The position numbers were made by a program, and so were the translations under genes. Under the pieces are notes generated by a model that had not been told where the DNA came from, did no database searches, and worked only from the letters and a program-made list of their open reading frames with translations. From positions 1,922,001-1,986,000 of the forward strand of contig CAVPMN010000020.1 of NCBI GenBank assembly GCA_963706425.1: DNA of 64,000 nt, read 5' to 3'. Numbering within the stretch: the stretch's first letter is position 1; each line of letters begins with the position of its first letter. Positions 27,791 to 36,642 of the stretch are shown here, in pieces. Source of the DNA: CAVPMN01 sp963706425. GTDB lineage: Bacteria; Actinomycetota; Acidimicrobiia; Acidimicrobiales; Acidimicrobilacustridaceae.

Positions 27791-29386
27791 TCAACCGAAC
27801 GGCACTGGCTCGGCGCCGCCCCCGTTTCGACGTTGGCGAATGCTGGCGACCACCGGTGGTCCGGCCATGAGGCCGACGAGGGCGGCGAGAGGCAAGGCGA
27901 CGGGCAGGCTCTCGTTGTCGCCGTCGAACTCGACCGGATCGGCGGCGCGTGTGTCGGTGCTACCGCCGCCCACCGCGCGCACCTCACCCACCGCTCCGAC
28001 CGCGCTCTCCGACGCACTGTCGCCCGCCGCAGACGAACCGGACGACCCTGCACCTGCCGGCCGCTCCGCCCGGACCGATCCAGACCACCAGCGCCGCCTC
28101 CGCCCCCGCCACCGAGTGCCGCCCCATCGACGTTCTGCAAGGGGTCGGGCGGACTGCCCGGCAAGGGCTCGTTGCGGAAACGCGGGTTGGCGCAGTTGTC
28201 GGGCGTGAGCACCTCGGCCGCGGTGCCGTTCATGCGCCCGATGCTGTTGGCGATCTCCTGTGAGAGGTTGGTGGGCAGCGGTGAGTAGCCGATGTCGGCC
28301 ATGTTCCGTTGGCCGTCGCACGCGATGTAGCGCATCCACTGGGTGAGGGTCTCGGCCACACCGGGATTGGCATACGGTCCCTTGCACGTCTGGCGGTCGG
28401 CCGACTGCGAGCACTGGGTGACGATGTAGCTGTAGGCCGACAGCGGATAGGCAGCTGGGTTGGTGCTGTTGTACACACCTGAGAGCTCCTGGCTGAGGTC
28501 CGGGCGCAAGGCGGCCGACTCGAGGGCGGCCGAGATGTTGGCCGCGAAGGGCAGCACCCACTGGCCGGCTGCGTTCTCCACGTAGGCCGAGGTTGCGTTG
28601 TAGACCTTCGCGTAGCCGAACTCGTCGTAGCCGATGCTCCACTCGCCGGCGGGGCTGGCGATGAACTGGGCGATCTGATCCGATCCGCCGAACGCCTGGG
28701 TCTTCGGCGCGAAGTTTGGCGAGCTGTCGAGCTGGATGATGCGCACGTTGGTGGGGAACTGATTTCGCTGCGCCCAGGGATTGAAGATGTCGGGGGCCAC
28801 GTTCTGCACGAAGTCGTAGAACAGAGCGGTCGTGCCCGACTGCCCGCCGCGGTAGACCACCGTGATCGGCTGGTCGGGCAGGGCGATGCCCTTGTTGTCG
28901 GCCGTGATCGCCGGATCGCTCCAGCGGCTGATGTCGCCGGTGAAGATGCGGGCCACCGTGCGGCGCGACAGCCGCAGGTAGTCGATCTTGCGGCCGGCCG
29001 CGTCCTTGGCGTTGTACAACACGGCGATCGCACCGGCGACGTCGGGCACGTACTGGTAGCCCCGAGGGATGTTGTCGCCCGCCTGCAGCGCCGAGAACTC
29101 GGCCTCGGTGCCGGCGAAGTCGATGAGGTTCTGGCCGAACGAGGTGAGGCCCTGGGGCGAGCCCGTGGGCAGGTAGTTGACCCGCAGGCCCTGCGTCTGG
29201 CCGTCGGCCACCCACTGCTGCATGGCGAGGGCGACGTACGTGGAGCCCGCGCCGTTCACCGCTGCGGGAGCAGCGTCGGCCGGCTTCGGCACGGTGGCCA
29301 CCGCCAGCAGCCCCGCGATGGCCAGCGCGAACGGCGAGCCGCCGCACACCCGCGTGCCGGCGCACCTTCCGAGGGGAGGTGCTCAT
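27791..29386 (-). CDS. pstS: Phosphate-binding protein PstS with C-terminal membrane anchor (two frame breaks)
   Basis: About 532 residues. ATG 29386 overlaps the pstB stop (ATGA). After a frame change near 29345 a signal peptide (FALAIAGLLAVATVPKPADA) and the PstS fold follow: VNGAGSTYVALAMQQW, LIDFAGTEAEFSAL, IFTGDISRWSDPAI, VVYRGGQSGTTALFYDFV. A glycine-rich stretch and a second frame change near 28085 lead to a Ser/Glu-rich spacer and a membrane helix (LPVALPLAALVGLMAGPPVV) with a basic tail. Such anchoring replaces the lipoprotein anchor used by many Gram-positive PstS proteins. As fourth gene of pstCABS it should feed the PstCA channel. Confidence 0.85.
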   Translation of the reverse strand: MSTSPRKVRRHAGVRRLAVRAGHRGAAGGGHRAEAGRRCSRSGERRGLHVRRPRHAAVGGRRPDAGPAGQLPAHGLAPGPHLVRPEPHRLRRHRGRVLGAAGGRQHPSGLPVRARRRRCDRRVVQRQGRGRPQDRLPAAVAPHGGPHLHRRHQPLERSGDHGRQQGHRPARPADHGGLPRRAVGHDRSVLRLRAERGPRHLQSLGAAKSVPHQRAHHPARQLAKLRAEDPGVRRIGSDRPVHRQPRRRVEHRLRRVRLREGLQRNLGLRGERSRPVGAALRGQHLGRPRVGRLAPGPQPGALRCVQQHQPSCLSAVGLQLHRHPVLAVGRPPDVQGTVCQSRCGRDPHPVDALHRVRRPTEHGRHRLLTAAHQPLTGDRQQHRAHERHRGRGAHARQLRQPAFPQRALAGQSARPLAERRWGGTRWRGRRRRWWSGSVRAERPAGAGSSGSSAAGDSASESAVGAVGEVRAVGGGSTDTRAADPVEFDGDNESLPVALPLAALVGLMAGPPVVASIRQRRNGGGAEPVPFG

Positions 29387-30265
29387 CCGAACCGACCTTG
29401 CACGTAGTCGAGCGTGCGCTGGTCCTTCGGGGTCGAGAAGATGACCTCGGTGGGTCCCTGCTCGACCACCACTCCCGGCTGGTTCTCGGCCGCGAGGAAG
29501 AAGGCGGTGTAGTCGGACACGCGGTGGGCCTGCTGCATGTTGTGGGTGACGATGACGACCGTGACCTCACCGCGCAGCTCGGCGATGGTGTCCTCGATGC
29601 GACGGGTCGAGGTGGGGTCGAGGGCCGAGCACGGCTCGTCCATCAGCAACACGTTGGGCTGCACGGCCAGCGACCGGGCGATGCACAGCCGCTGTTGCTG
29701 GCCACCCGACAGCGCGCCGCCCGGCCGGTCGAGGCGATCACGCACCTCGCGCCACAGGCCGGCTCGCTCCAGCGACTCTTCGACGAGTGCGTCTTTGTCG
29801 TCGCACTTGATGCGCGCCAGCTTGAGACCCGACAGCACGTTCTCCTTGATGGTCATGGCCGGGAACGGGTTGGGCTTCTGGAACACCATGCCGATGCGCA
29901 TGCGGATCTGCTGCGCCCGCTTGCCCTGGGTGTAGATGTCCTCGCCGTCGAGCAGGATCTGGCCGTCGAGCGCCGCGCCCGGCACCAGCTCGTGCATGCG
30001 GTTGAGCAGGCGCAGGAAGGTCGACTTGCCACAGCCAGACGGGCCGATGAGGGCGGTGACCTCACCGGCGCGCATCTCGAGATCGACCCCTTCGAGCACC
30101 AGGTGATCGCCGAACCAGGCGCAGGCGTCGACGGCCTGCAGCCGGGCCGGGCCGGGCGGCGGCCCACCGGTGAGCGTGGGCCGGTTCGGGGCGGACGTGG
30201 GTCGGGGCACCGTGGCGCGACCCGCGTGTCGGTGGCGAGGCGGGTGGTGCGGTGACGTCACTCAT
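29383..30265 (-). CDS. pstB: Phosphate ABC transporter ATP-binding protein PstB (probable frame break near the start)
   Basis: The ATPase drives phosphate import. It shows Walker A GPSGCGKST, the family-specific MVFQKPNPFP, signature LSGGQQQR, Walker B LLMDEPCSALD and the H-loop VTHNMQQAHR, all in one frame. The ATG at 30265 overlaps the pstA stop (ATGA) but its frame differs from the ATPase frame, so one base is probably missing or extra between about 30170 and 30250. The alternative is GTG 30261, in frame, with an Arg/Pro-rich extension of about 40 residues. The stop overlaps the pstS start. Confidence 0.93.
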
Positions 30266-31536
30266 GCGGGATCTCCCAGAGCGGTGACCGAGGCGTCGAG
30301 CGACACCTCGGAATCGATGTTGGCGATGCGCCCCTGGCGACGCTTCGAACGATCTCGGCCGATGAAGCGGGCGAGGGCGAAGAGCCCGAGCACGATGATC
30401 ATCAGCACGAGCGCACCGGCGAAGCCGCGCGCGATGGCCGCCACGTCGGGCTTGCGGATGTTGCGGTAGACGAACAGCGGCAGGCTCTCCTGCGCCCCGG
30501 CGAAGGGGTTGCTGTTCATGAGGTCGTAGCCGAACGCGGTGAACAGCAGCGGCGCGGTCTCGCCGACGGCGCGGGCGATGCCGAGCACCACGGCGGTCGT
30601 CATGCCGGTGCGGGCGGTGGGGAACACCACCGACCACACCGTGCGGGCGCGTGACGCCCCCATCGCCAGGCTGGCCTCGCGCAGCCCGTCGGGCACGAGC
30701 CGCAGCACCACCTCGACCGTGCGGGTGATGGTGGGCAGCATGGTGATGGCGAGCGCCAGGCTCGCCATGAAGCCGTTGTAGCCGAACAGCGGGTTGTTGC
30801 TGCCGGCGTAGGGCAGGATCAGCGTGGCGAAGATGAACAGGCCGGCCACGATCGAGGGCAGGCCGCTCATGGCGTCGACGAAGATGCGCACCGGACGCCG
30901 CCAGCGACTGCGCGACTCGTTGAGGAACACCGCGGCGGCGACCGCCAGCGGCAACGACCAGAGCAGGGCCAGGCCCACCTGCACGATGGTGCCCACGATG
31001 GCGTGCGATCCGCCGCCGGCCGTGGCGGGGTCGAGCGGCGTGATGCCGGTCTGGTCGTTGAAGAAGAACGAGATGCGCAGCGCCTTCAGGCCCTCGACCA
31101 GGATGTAGCCGATCAGGAACACGAGCGGCACCAGCACGACCATGGCGCCCGATGCCACGAGCACCGTGATGATGCGGTCGGTGGCCACCAACCGTCCGAG
31201 GCGATCGATGCTCACCACCGCGAAGATGACGATGAACGTCAGGTAGGTGCACAGCACGAAGCCGAACCCGTCGACACCCGACACGATGCGGGCGAACACC
31301 AGCCAGTTCAGGCAGAGCGCGCTGATGGCCGAGCCCACCAGCATGATGGCGTCCATCGACGTGATGTCACGGGGGCGGCGGGCACGACGGGCTGGGCGGG
31401 CCGGCTGAGGCTGACGGCGCGGAGGCCGGGGTCCCTGGCCGTCGGGTGGGACGCGATCGACGGCGTGCTCGCCGAGGTCGATGACCTCGTCGTCGCCGGT
31501 CCGATCAGCGGTGTCGGCGTCGGTGCGCAGGCTCAA
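30262..31536 (-). CDS. pstA: Phosphate ABC transporter permease PstA with extra N-terminal membrane segments
   Basis: About 424 residues, longer than the usual near 290. The standard permease domain has six helices with the EAA-type loop GLREASLAMGASRARTVWSV. In front of it are an acidic, Arg/Pro-rich tail (about 1-65) and two additional membrane segments (IMLVGSAISALCLNWLVFAR and GFGFVLCTYLTFIVIFAVVS). The start is probably TTG at 31536, overlapping the pstC stop (TTGA). Stop overlaps pstB. Together with PstC it forms the phosphate channel. Confidence 0.88.
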   Translation of the reverse strand: MSLRTDADTADRTGDDEVIDLGEHAVDRVPPDGQGPRPPRRQPQPARPARRARRPRDITSMDAIMLVGSAISALCLNWLVFARIVSGVDGFGFVLCTYLTFIVIFAVVSIDRLGRLVATDRIITVLVASGAMVVLVPLVFLIGYILVEGLKALRISFFFNDQTGITPLDPATAGGGSHAIVGTIVQVGLALLWSLPLAVAAAVFLNESRSRWRRPVRIFVDAMSGLPSIVAGLFIFATLILPYAGSNNPLFGYNGFMASLALAITMLPTITRTVEVVLRLVPDGLREASLAMGASRARTVWSVVFPTARTGMTTAVVLGIARAVGETAPLLFTAFGYDLMNSNPFAGAQESLPLFVYRNIRKPDVAAIARGFAGALVLMIIVLGLFALARFIGRDRSKRRQGRIANIDSEVSLDASVTALGDPA

Positions 31537-32546
31537 ATCTCGACCCCCGCGCCGGAGCGACTGCGGGCCACGACCACCGACGCCACCAGGTTGGTGCCGA
31601 GGGTGATGACGAAGAGCACCAGGCCCGCCGCCATCAGACCTGAGGTGGTGAAGGCGTCGGCGCCGGCCCGGTTGGCGATGAACGCGGCGATGGTGGCCCC
31701 GCCGTTCTCGAGGATCTGCACCGACCGCTCCGGCACGCCGGGCAGGATGATGGCGATGGCGATGGTCTCGCCGAGGGCGCGTCCGAGGCCCAGCATCGAG
31801 CCACCGACGATGCCGCCCTTGCCGTAGGGCAGCACCACGGTGCGGATCATGCCCCACCGGGTGCCGCCGAGCGCCAGCGCCGCTTCCTTCTCGCCAGGAG
31901 GCGTCTGGGCGAACACCTCGCGCACCACCGACGTGATGATCGGCAGCACCATCAGCGACACCACGATGCCGGCGATGAAGATCGACCCCGTGAGGTTGGC
32001 GCCCGGTTCGGTCTTGAAGAACGGGATGAAGCCGAGGTTGTCGGTGAGCCATTGCGAGATCGGCACGATCTTGTCGGACAGGTAGAGGAAGCCCCACAGA
32101 CCGAACAGCAGGCTGGGCACCGCGGCGAGCAGGTCGACGATGGCGGTCAACCACTTGCGGGTGCGCGCGTTGGAGTACTCGGTGATGAACAGCGCGCAGA
32201 TCACGCCGAAGGGGATGGCGATGCTGACCGCCACCAGTGCGACGAGCACGGTGCCGATCAACAGCCCCTGCACGCCGATGCGAGGCGGCTGCACGTCGGT
32301 GCGCCACTCGACGCGCGTGAGGAACTGCCAGGGCCCGGAGACATCGACGGCATCGACGCTCTGCACGAGCAGGAACACACCGACGAGCGTGAGCAGCACG
32401 AGCACGCTCAACCCGGCCGCCATCGTGATGCGGTTGAAGTTGCGGTCGGCCCGGCTCGGATCGTCGTGCACGATCCGAGGGCTGCGTCCTGAGCCAGCCG
32501 ATCCGGGGTCGTTGTCGACGGGGATCATGTCGATGCGCGCGGTCAC
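31533..32546 (-). CDS. pstC: Phosphate ABC transporter permease PstC
   Basis: 337 residues with six membrane helices: an N-terminal anchor (AAGLSVLVLLTLVGVFLLVQ) and the permease core with GLLIGTVLVALVAVSIAIP and the EAA-like loop EKEAALALGGTRWGMIRTVV. The AVPSLLFGLWGFLYL segment and GRALGETIAIAI are typical of PstC. First gene of the overlapping pstC-pstA-pstB-pstS operon. An upstream PHO-box-like element at 32626-32653 suggests phosphate-starvation control. Confidence 0.95.
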   Translation of the reverse strand: MTARIDMIPVDNDPGSAGSGRSPRIVHDDPSRADRNFNRITMAAGLSVLVLLTLVGVFLLVQSVDAVDVSGPWQFLTRVEWRTDVQPPRIGVQGLLIGTVLVALVAVSIAIPFGVICALFITEYSNARTRKWLTAIVDLLAAVPSLLFGLWGFLYLSDKIVPISQWLTDNLGFIPFFKTEPGANLTGSIFIAGIVVSLMVLPIITSVVREVFAQTPPGEKEAALALGGTRWGMIRTVVLPYGKGGIVGGSMLGLGRALGETIAIAIILPGVPERSVQILENGGATIAAFIANRAGADAFTTSGLMAAGLVLFVITLGTNLVASVVVARSRSGAGVEI

Positions 32547-32625
32547 GCCATCCTCCGTCGCCCGGTCGCCACCACAGTCACCCCGGAAGGCAATCGCGGC
32601 CCGATCAATCGCAGCGGAACCGACG

Positions 32626-32653
32626 GTGAACGGCCGGCCGCTCTTGAGTGAAC
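32626..32653 (-). promoter_or_regulatory. PHO-box-like direct repeat upstream of pstC
   Basis: GTTCAC occurs twice on the minus strand (complement of 32626-32631 and 32648-32653), exactly 22 bp apart. PhoP boxes of streptomycetes consist of 11-bp units beginning GTTCAC, so 22 bp equals two units; the middle unit does not match. Position, 80-107 bp upstream of pstC, fits. Only a candidate. Confidence 0.4.
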
Positions 32654-32707
32654 TTCTCGTGCCAGCGGCCAGACGAGGCTGTCGCCGGCTGCAGGCATCG
32701 ACGATGA

Positions 32708-32734
32708 TCGATACAGTCCCGTTGGTCGATACAG
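32708..32734 (+). promoter_or_regulatory. Direct repeat TCGATACAG upstream of the arsenate-reductase-like gene
   Basis: TCGATACAG occurs at 32708-32716 and 32726-32734, 18 bp apart, 32 bp before the ATG at 32766. It could be an operator or -35/-10 region element. No regulator gene of ArsR type is adjacent. Confidence 0.3.
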
Positions 32735-32765
32735 GGCGGCCGAGAGCACCTGGCAGGAGGACGGC

Positions 32766-33407
32766 ATGGACCTCGAGGAACTCACGATGGAGCAGCTCCA
32801 GGTGGTGCGAACCGTCACCGCCCGGCTGAGCGACGAGTTCGCCGGCACGTTCGGGCCCGAGACGATCGACCGTTTCATCGCCGACTCATGGGATCGTCTC
32901 GACCAGGGCCGCGTGAAGGCGTTCCTGCCGGTGTTGACCGAGCGGTTCGCGCGGGAACGGCTGCGGGCCCTGGCGTCGGTGGAGGGACACGGCGACGGCA
33001 AGCCTGCGGTGCTGTTCCTGTGCGTGCACAACGCCGGCCGCTCGCAGATGGCTGCCGGTTGGATGCGTCACCTCGCGGGCGACTCGGTCACCGTCTACAC
33101 CGGCGGGTCCGAGCCGGCCTCGTCGATCAACCCGCAGGCGGTGGCGGCCATGGCCGCCGTGGGCGTCGACATCGCCGCCGAGTTCCCGAAGCCGTGGACC
33201 GACGAGGTGGTGCGCGCCGCCGACGTGGTGGTGACGATGGGCTGCGGCGACGCCTGCCCGCTCTACCCGGGCACGCGCTACGTCGACTGGGAGCTCGACG
33301 ACCCCGCCGGGCTCACCGCCGAGCAGATCGCGCCGATTCGCGACGAGATCCGACAGCGGGTCGAAGCCCTGCTCGTCGAGCTCACCACGCCTGCTCCTGC
33401 CGCCTGA
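32766..33407 (+). CDS. arsC: Arsenate reductase / low-molecular-weight tyrosine phosphatase-like protein with N-terminal helical domain
   Basis: 213 residues. The N-terminal about 75 residues are a three-helix bundle (LEELTMEQLQVVRTVTARLS, then DRFIADSWDRL and LTERFARERLRAL) seen in actinobacterial ArsC proteins. The C-terminal domain shows the P-loop CVHNAGRSQMAAGWMRHLAG, the later cysteine motif VTMGCGDACP and the general-acid region DWELDDPAG. This suggests an arsenate reductase of the mycothiol- or thioredoxin-linked type; a phosphatase role is possible. It is divergent from pstC, sensible because arsenate enters by phosphate transporters. A good AGGAGG site precedes the ATG. Confidence 0.85.
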   Translation: MDLEELTMEQLQVVRTVTARLSDEFAGTFGPETIDRFIADSWDRLDQGRVKAFLPVLTERFARERLRALASVEGHGDGKPAVLFLCVHNAGRSQMAAGWMRHLAGDSVTVYTGGSEPASSINPQAVAAMAAVGVDIAAEFPKPWTDEVVRAADVVVTMGCGDACPLYPGTRYVDWELDDPAGLTAEQIAPIRDEIRQRVEALLVELTTPAPAA

Positions 33408-33425
33408 CGGCACGGTGTCGACACG

Positions 33426-35348
33426 TCACGGCGTGACGATGTCGAACCAGAACTCGAAGTCGACGAGCAATGCCAGCAGTGACTCGACCGCAGCTCGGTC
33501 GCCGGTGATGGAGAGCAAGCCGGCGCCTTCGAGCTCGTCGAGCGCTTTCGTGCCCAGGGCCAGCTGGGCCAGTGCGGCATGGGTCAGCGTGAGCCGGGCG
33601 TCGTGGTGCTCAGGATGGCGCTGCTCGGTCGTGTGCAGCGCGCCGTTGACCAGGCCGACCGTCCACCGCTCGTCGCGATCGCTCACCTCGACGCGCAGCG
33701 CGAGGGTGGTGGCGGCCGCGGCCGGGCCATCGAGCCGCACCGCCATCAGATCGAAGAGCATCTCGACGGTCATGGCCTCCATCACATCGGGGGTGGCCAG
33801 CGCCGGCGCGGGCAGCCCCTTCGGCGGCCCCGACCGCAGCTCCTGGGCCGCGGTGAGATAGAAGCCGCGCCACGGGCCGGACTCGGCCTGATAGCCGAGT
33901 TGCTCGAGCGTGTCGGCCTGGAGGTGTCGGGCCTCGACGTTGTCGGGGTCGGCGAACACCACGTGGTTGACCACCTCGGCCACCCAGCGGTAGTCGCCGT
34001 CGGCAAAGGCCTGGCGTGCCCGGCTGAGCACCGCGTCGGCACCGCCCATGTAGTCGACGTAGCGCACCGCGGCATCGACGGGGGGCAGGGCATGGAGGTG
34101 CGCGGGGTTGCCGTCGAACCAGCCCAGATAGTGCTGGTAGACGGCCTTGGTGTTGTGGTTGAGCGTGCCGTAGTAGTCGCGGTTGAAGAACTCGTCGCCG
34201 AGCACCGCCGGCAGCTCGACCAGCTCGGCGATCTCGTTCATGGTGTGGCCCTGGTTGGCCAGCCGCATGGTCTGATCGTGGATGTAGCGATAGAGGTCGC
34301 GCTGCTTCTCGAGGTAGTCGACCACCTCGTCGTGGCCGAAGCGGGGCCAGTGGTGACTGGCGAACATCGTGTCGGTGTGGTCGGCGAACCACTCGATCGA
34401 CTCGTTGATGTACTTGCTCCAGGCCAGCGCGTCGCGTACCTGCGCGCCCCGCAGCGTGTAGAGGTTGTGCAGGTTGGCCGTGCAGTTCTCGGCCATGCAC
34501 AACACCCGGTGGTCGGGGAAGTGGAAGTTCATCTCGGCCGGTGCCTCGGTGCCCGGCGTGAGTTGGAAGACCAGCCGCACACCGTCGATCGTCATCTCGG
34601 TGCCCGACTCGGTGATGTCGATGGTCGGTGCGATGAGGCCGCGCGATCCCGCGAGCGGCACGCCCTTGCCGAGCCCGGCATCGACGTGACCGCGTGGCCC
34701 GACGGGCAGCAGGGATCCGTACATGTAGCTGGCCCGTCGGGTCATCACGTTGCCGGCGATGACGTTCTCGGAGATGGCCGCTTCGAGGAACCCGGCCGGG
34801 GCGATCACCTGCACGTCGCCGGCCCGCACCGCGTCGTCGCTCACGACGCCCTTCACCCCGGCGAAGTGGTCGACATGGCTGTGGGTGTAGATGACCGTGT
34901 GCACCGGACGCGGTGCGACGTGGCTGTGCAGCAGGGCGAGCGCCGCGGCCGCCGTCTCGGCGCTCGTGAGCGGGTCGACGACGATCCAGCCCTTGTCGCC
35001 TTGGATGAACGTGATGTTGGCCAGGTCGAAGGCGCGCACCTGGTAGAAGCCGGGCACCACCTCGAAGAGCCCGCCGATGCGGTTGAGCTGGGCCTGACGC
35101 CAGAGGCTGGGGTTGACCGTGCTCGGCGCATCGTCGTCGAGGAAGTCGTAGCGGCCGAGATCCCAGATCGGGAAGCCGAGCGGGTGCATCACCGGCTCTG
35201 CGGGTGGGGCCGCGATCAGGCCGCGTGTCGCCCGATCGAAGTCGGTCCGATCGGCGAACGGCAGGGCCTCGAGCACCTCGTCGTGGCGCGAGCGGGTGTG
35301 CTCGCTGGCGTCGTGAGGGCTCGGGGTGGGATCGGGTGCATCGCTCAC
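33426..35348 (-). CDS. Alkyl sulfatase (SdsA1/BDS1-type) metallo-beta-lactamase-fold hydrolase
   Basis: 641 residues. The metallo-beta-lactamase domain has the zinc site THSHVDHFAGVKG and further ligands in LCMAENCTANLHNLYTLRG and FASHHWPRFG. An all-helical dimerisation domain follows (HLHALPPVDAAVRYVDYMGG) and a C-terminal SCP2-like domain (VMEAMTVEMLFDLMAVRL) recruits hydrophobic substrate. This is the class III alkylsulfatase layout, so removal of sulfate from alkyl sulfates is likely. Start GTG 35348 reads VSDAPDPTPSPHD; it has no obvious ribosome site. Upstream, 10 bp away, ends the D,D-carboxypeptidase gene in the same direction. Confidence 0.92.
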   Translation of the reverse strand: MSDAPDPTPSPHDASEHTRSRHDEVLEALPFADRTDFDRATRGLIAAPPAEPVMHPLGFPIWDLGRYDFLDDDAPSTVNPSLWRQAQLNRIGGLFEVVPGFYQVRAFDLANITFIQGDKGWIVVDPLTSAETAAAALALLHSHVAPRPVHTVIYTHSHVDHFAGVKGVVSDDAVRAGDVQVIAPAGFLEAAISENVIAGNVMTRRASYMYGSLLPVGPRGHVDAGLGKGVPLAGSRGLIAPTIDITESGTEMTIDGVRLVFQLTPGTEAPAEMNFHFPDHRVLCMAENCTANLHNLYTLRGAQVRDALAWSKYINESIEWFADHTDTMFASHHWPRFGHDEVVDYLEKQRDLYRYIHDQTMRLANQGHTMNEIAELVELPAVLGDEFFNRDYYGTLNHNTKAVYQHYLGWFDGNPAHLHALPPVDAAVRYVDYMGGADAVLSRARQAFADGDYRWVAEVVNHVVFADPDNVEARHLQADTLEQLGYQAESGPWRGFYLTAAQELRSGPPKGLPAPALATPDVMEAMTVEMLFDLMAVRLDGPAAAATTLALRVEVSDRDERWTVGLVNGALHTTEQRHPEHHDARLTLTHAALAQLALGTKALDELEGAGLLSITGDRAAVESLLALLVDFEFWFDIVTP

Positions 35349-35358
35349 CCGAGGAGGT

Positions 35359-36642
35359 CTAGCCGCCGCCGACCGACCAGTGCCAGGGTTCGCCGGCCAG
35401 GGGCCCGAACCCGAAGCGCGAGGCGTTCCCCGAGAGCCATCGATAGCCGGCGCTGGAGGTGGTGAGGGTGCGGCCGCCTTCGGTGAAGTCGATGGCCAGG
35501 CCTCGCTCGTGCTTCGAGGCGCCCGGGCGGGCCGTGGCGGGCCGGCACTGCTCGGCGGGCATCTGGTAGATCGCGTACTCCGACGTGCCGCAGTTCTGCC
35601 GACGCAGCTCGATCTGGCGGGCCACGTCGCGATAGCCGTTGCCGGCGAGGATGATGCCGTCGGCCGCTGCGGCGGCGAGCATGGCCTCGGTCTGGCCGGC
35701 GATGCTGGCCGCCACGACGATGCCGCGCACGTTGGCCAGCGGGATCGGGCCGGGCACCGAGATCGGTGGTCCACCGGTGGAGCCACCCGGCGAGCCGCCC
35801 GATGCGACCCACCGCTCGACGAGCCACCGGTGGCGACCGGGCGCGGCAGCCATGCGAGCCAACCGCGACGCCAACTCGGCCTCGCGCCGGCCGATCTCGG
35901 CGGACAACTCCTGGTCGGTGTCGGCCAGGGCGGCCGCTTCGCCGAGCCGGGCGTCGAGACGCTGCTGCACCTGGGCCGCGAACTGCGCCTGCTGAGCGCG
36001 CGCTGCTTCGACCTCGCCGAGCTGCGCCTGTGCGGCGGCCCGCTGTTCGATGGCCTGCTCGCTCGTCTCCTCGGCGAGCTGGCGTGCCTCGCCCAAGGCG
36101 CGCTCCGCGGCGCGCAACTGATCGAGCAGATCGGTGTTGTTGCCCGAGCGCAGATCGAGGAGGGTGCGCTTCTGCACGGCGTCGCCGGCGTTGTCGGCCC
36201 GGAAGCTGTCGAGGAGGTCGTCGCCGGGTGGATCGACGTAGGCGTCGACCGCGAACTCGGCGATGCGATCGCGCAATCCCTCGATCTCGAGCTGCTTCTG
36301 CTCTTCCGCCTCGCGCGCCTCGGCCGCTGCCAGTTCGGCTTCGGTGGCGGCTCGATCGGCGTCGGCGAACGCGGCCTGCTTGCCGCGCAGGTTCTGGTCG
36401 AGCGCGGCGAGGGCGGCGTCGACCTCGGCGTCGTCGGCGCGCAGAGCGTCGACCTGCACGGCCAACTCGGCGCGCTCGGCTCGCACCTTGTCGCGTTCGG
36501 CGCGCGGGTCGCTGCTACTTTGAGCGGAAGCCGGCAGAGCGATCAGCGAGATCGCCAGCGTCACCAAGAGGGTGACCGCCGCCGGGCGCCGCCGCCCACG
36601 GGTCGCGAGCGATCCGTAACGGGGCAGCAACAATCGCAACAC
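35359..36642 (-). CDS. Exported D-alanyl-D-alanine carboxypeptidase (VanY-type) with long coiled coil
   Basis: About 427 residues. A GTG start at 36642 leads to a basic stretch and signal peptide (AAVTLLVTLAISLIALPASA). Then comes a coiled coil of about 230 residues rich in Ala, Glu and Arg (AERDKVRAERAELAVQVDAL and on to ELASRLARMAAAPG), and a C-terminal peptidase M15 domain with zinc-site residues in SKHERGLAIDF and EPWHW. The coiled coil resembles those of divisome-linked hydrolase regulators, so the enzyme may be positioned at the septum. It is divergent from the surface-protein gene at 36882. Confidence 0.85.
   Translation of the reverse strand: MLRLLLPRYGSLATRGRRRPAAVTLLVTLAISLIALPASAQSSSDPRAERDKVRAERAELAVQVDALRADDAEVDAALAALDQNLRGKQAAFADADRAATEAELAAAEAREAEEQKQLEIEGLRDRIAEFAVDAYVDPPGDDLLDSFRADNAGDAVQKRTLLDLRSGNNTDLLDQLRAAERALGEARQLAEETSEQAIEQRAAAQAQLGEVEAARAQQAQFAAQVQQRLDARLGEAAALADTDQELSAEIGRREAELASRLARMAAAPGRHRWLVERWVASGGSPGGSTGGPPISVPGPIPLANVRGIVVAASIAGQTEAMLAAAAADGIILAGNGYRDVARQIELRRQNCGTSEYAIYQMPAEQCRPATARPGASKHERGLAIDFTEGGRTLTTSSAGYRWLSGNASRFGFGPLAGEPWHWSVGGG

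Noticed and set aside
20053..29386. LPXTG or LAXTG sorting signals in the surface proteins
   Set aside because: I found none; the C-termini are plain hydrophobic helices with basic tails, in line with the dead sortase.
33426..35786. A longer start for the alkyl sulfatase, up to 786 codons
   Set aside because: The extra N-terminal part is a shadow of the D,D-carboxypeptidase gene; the family start fits GTG 35348.
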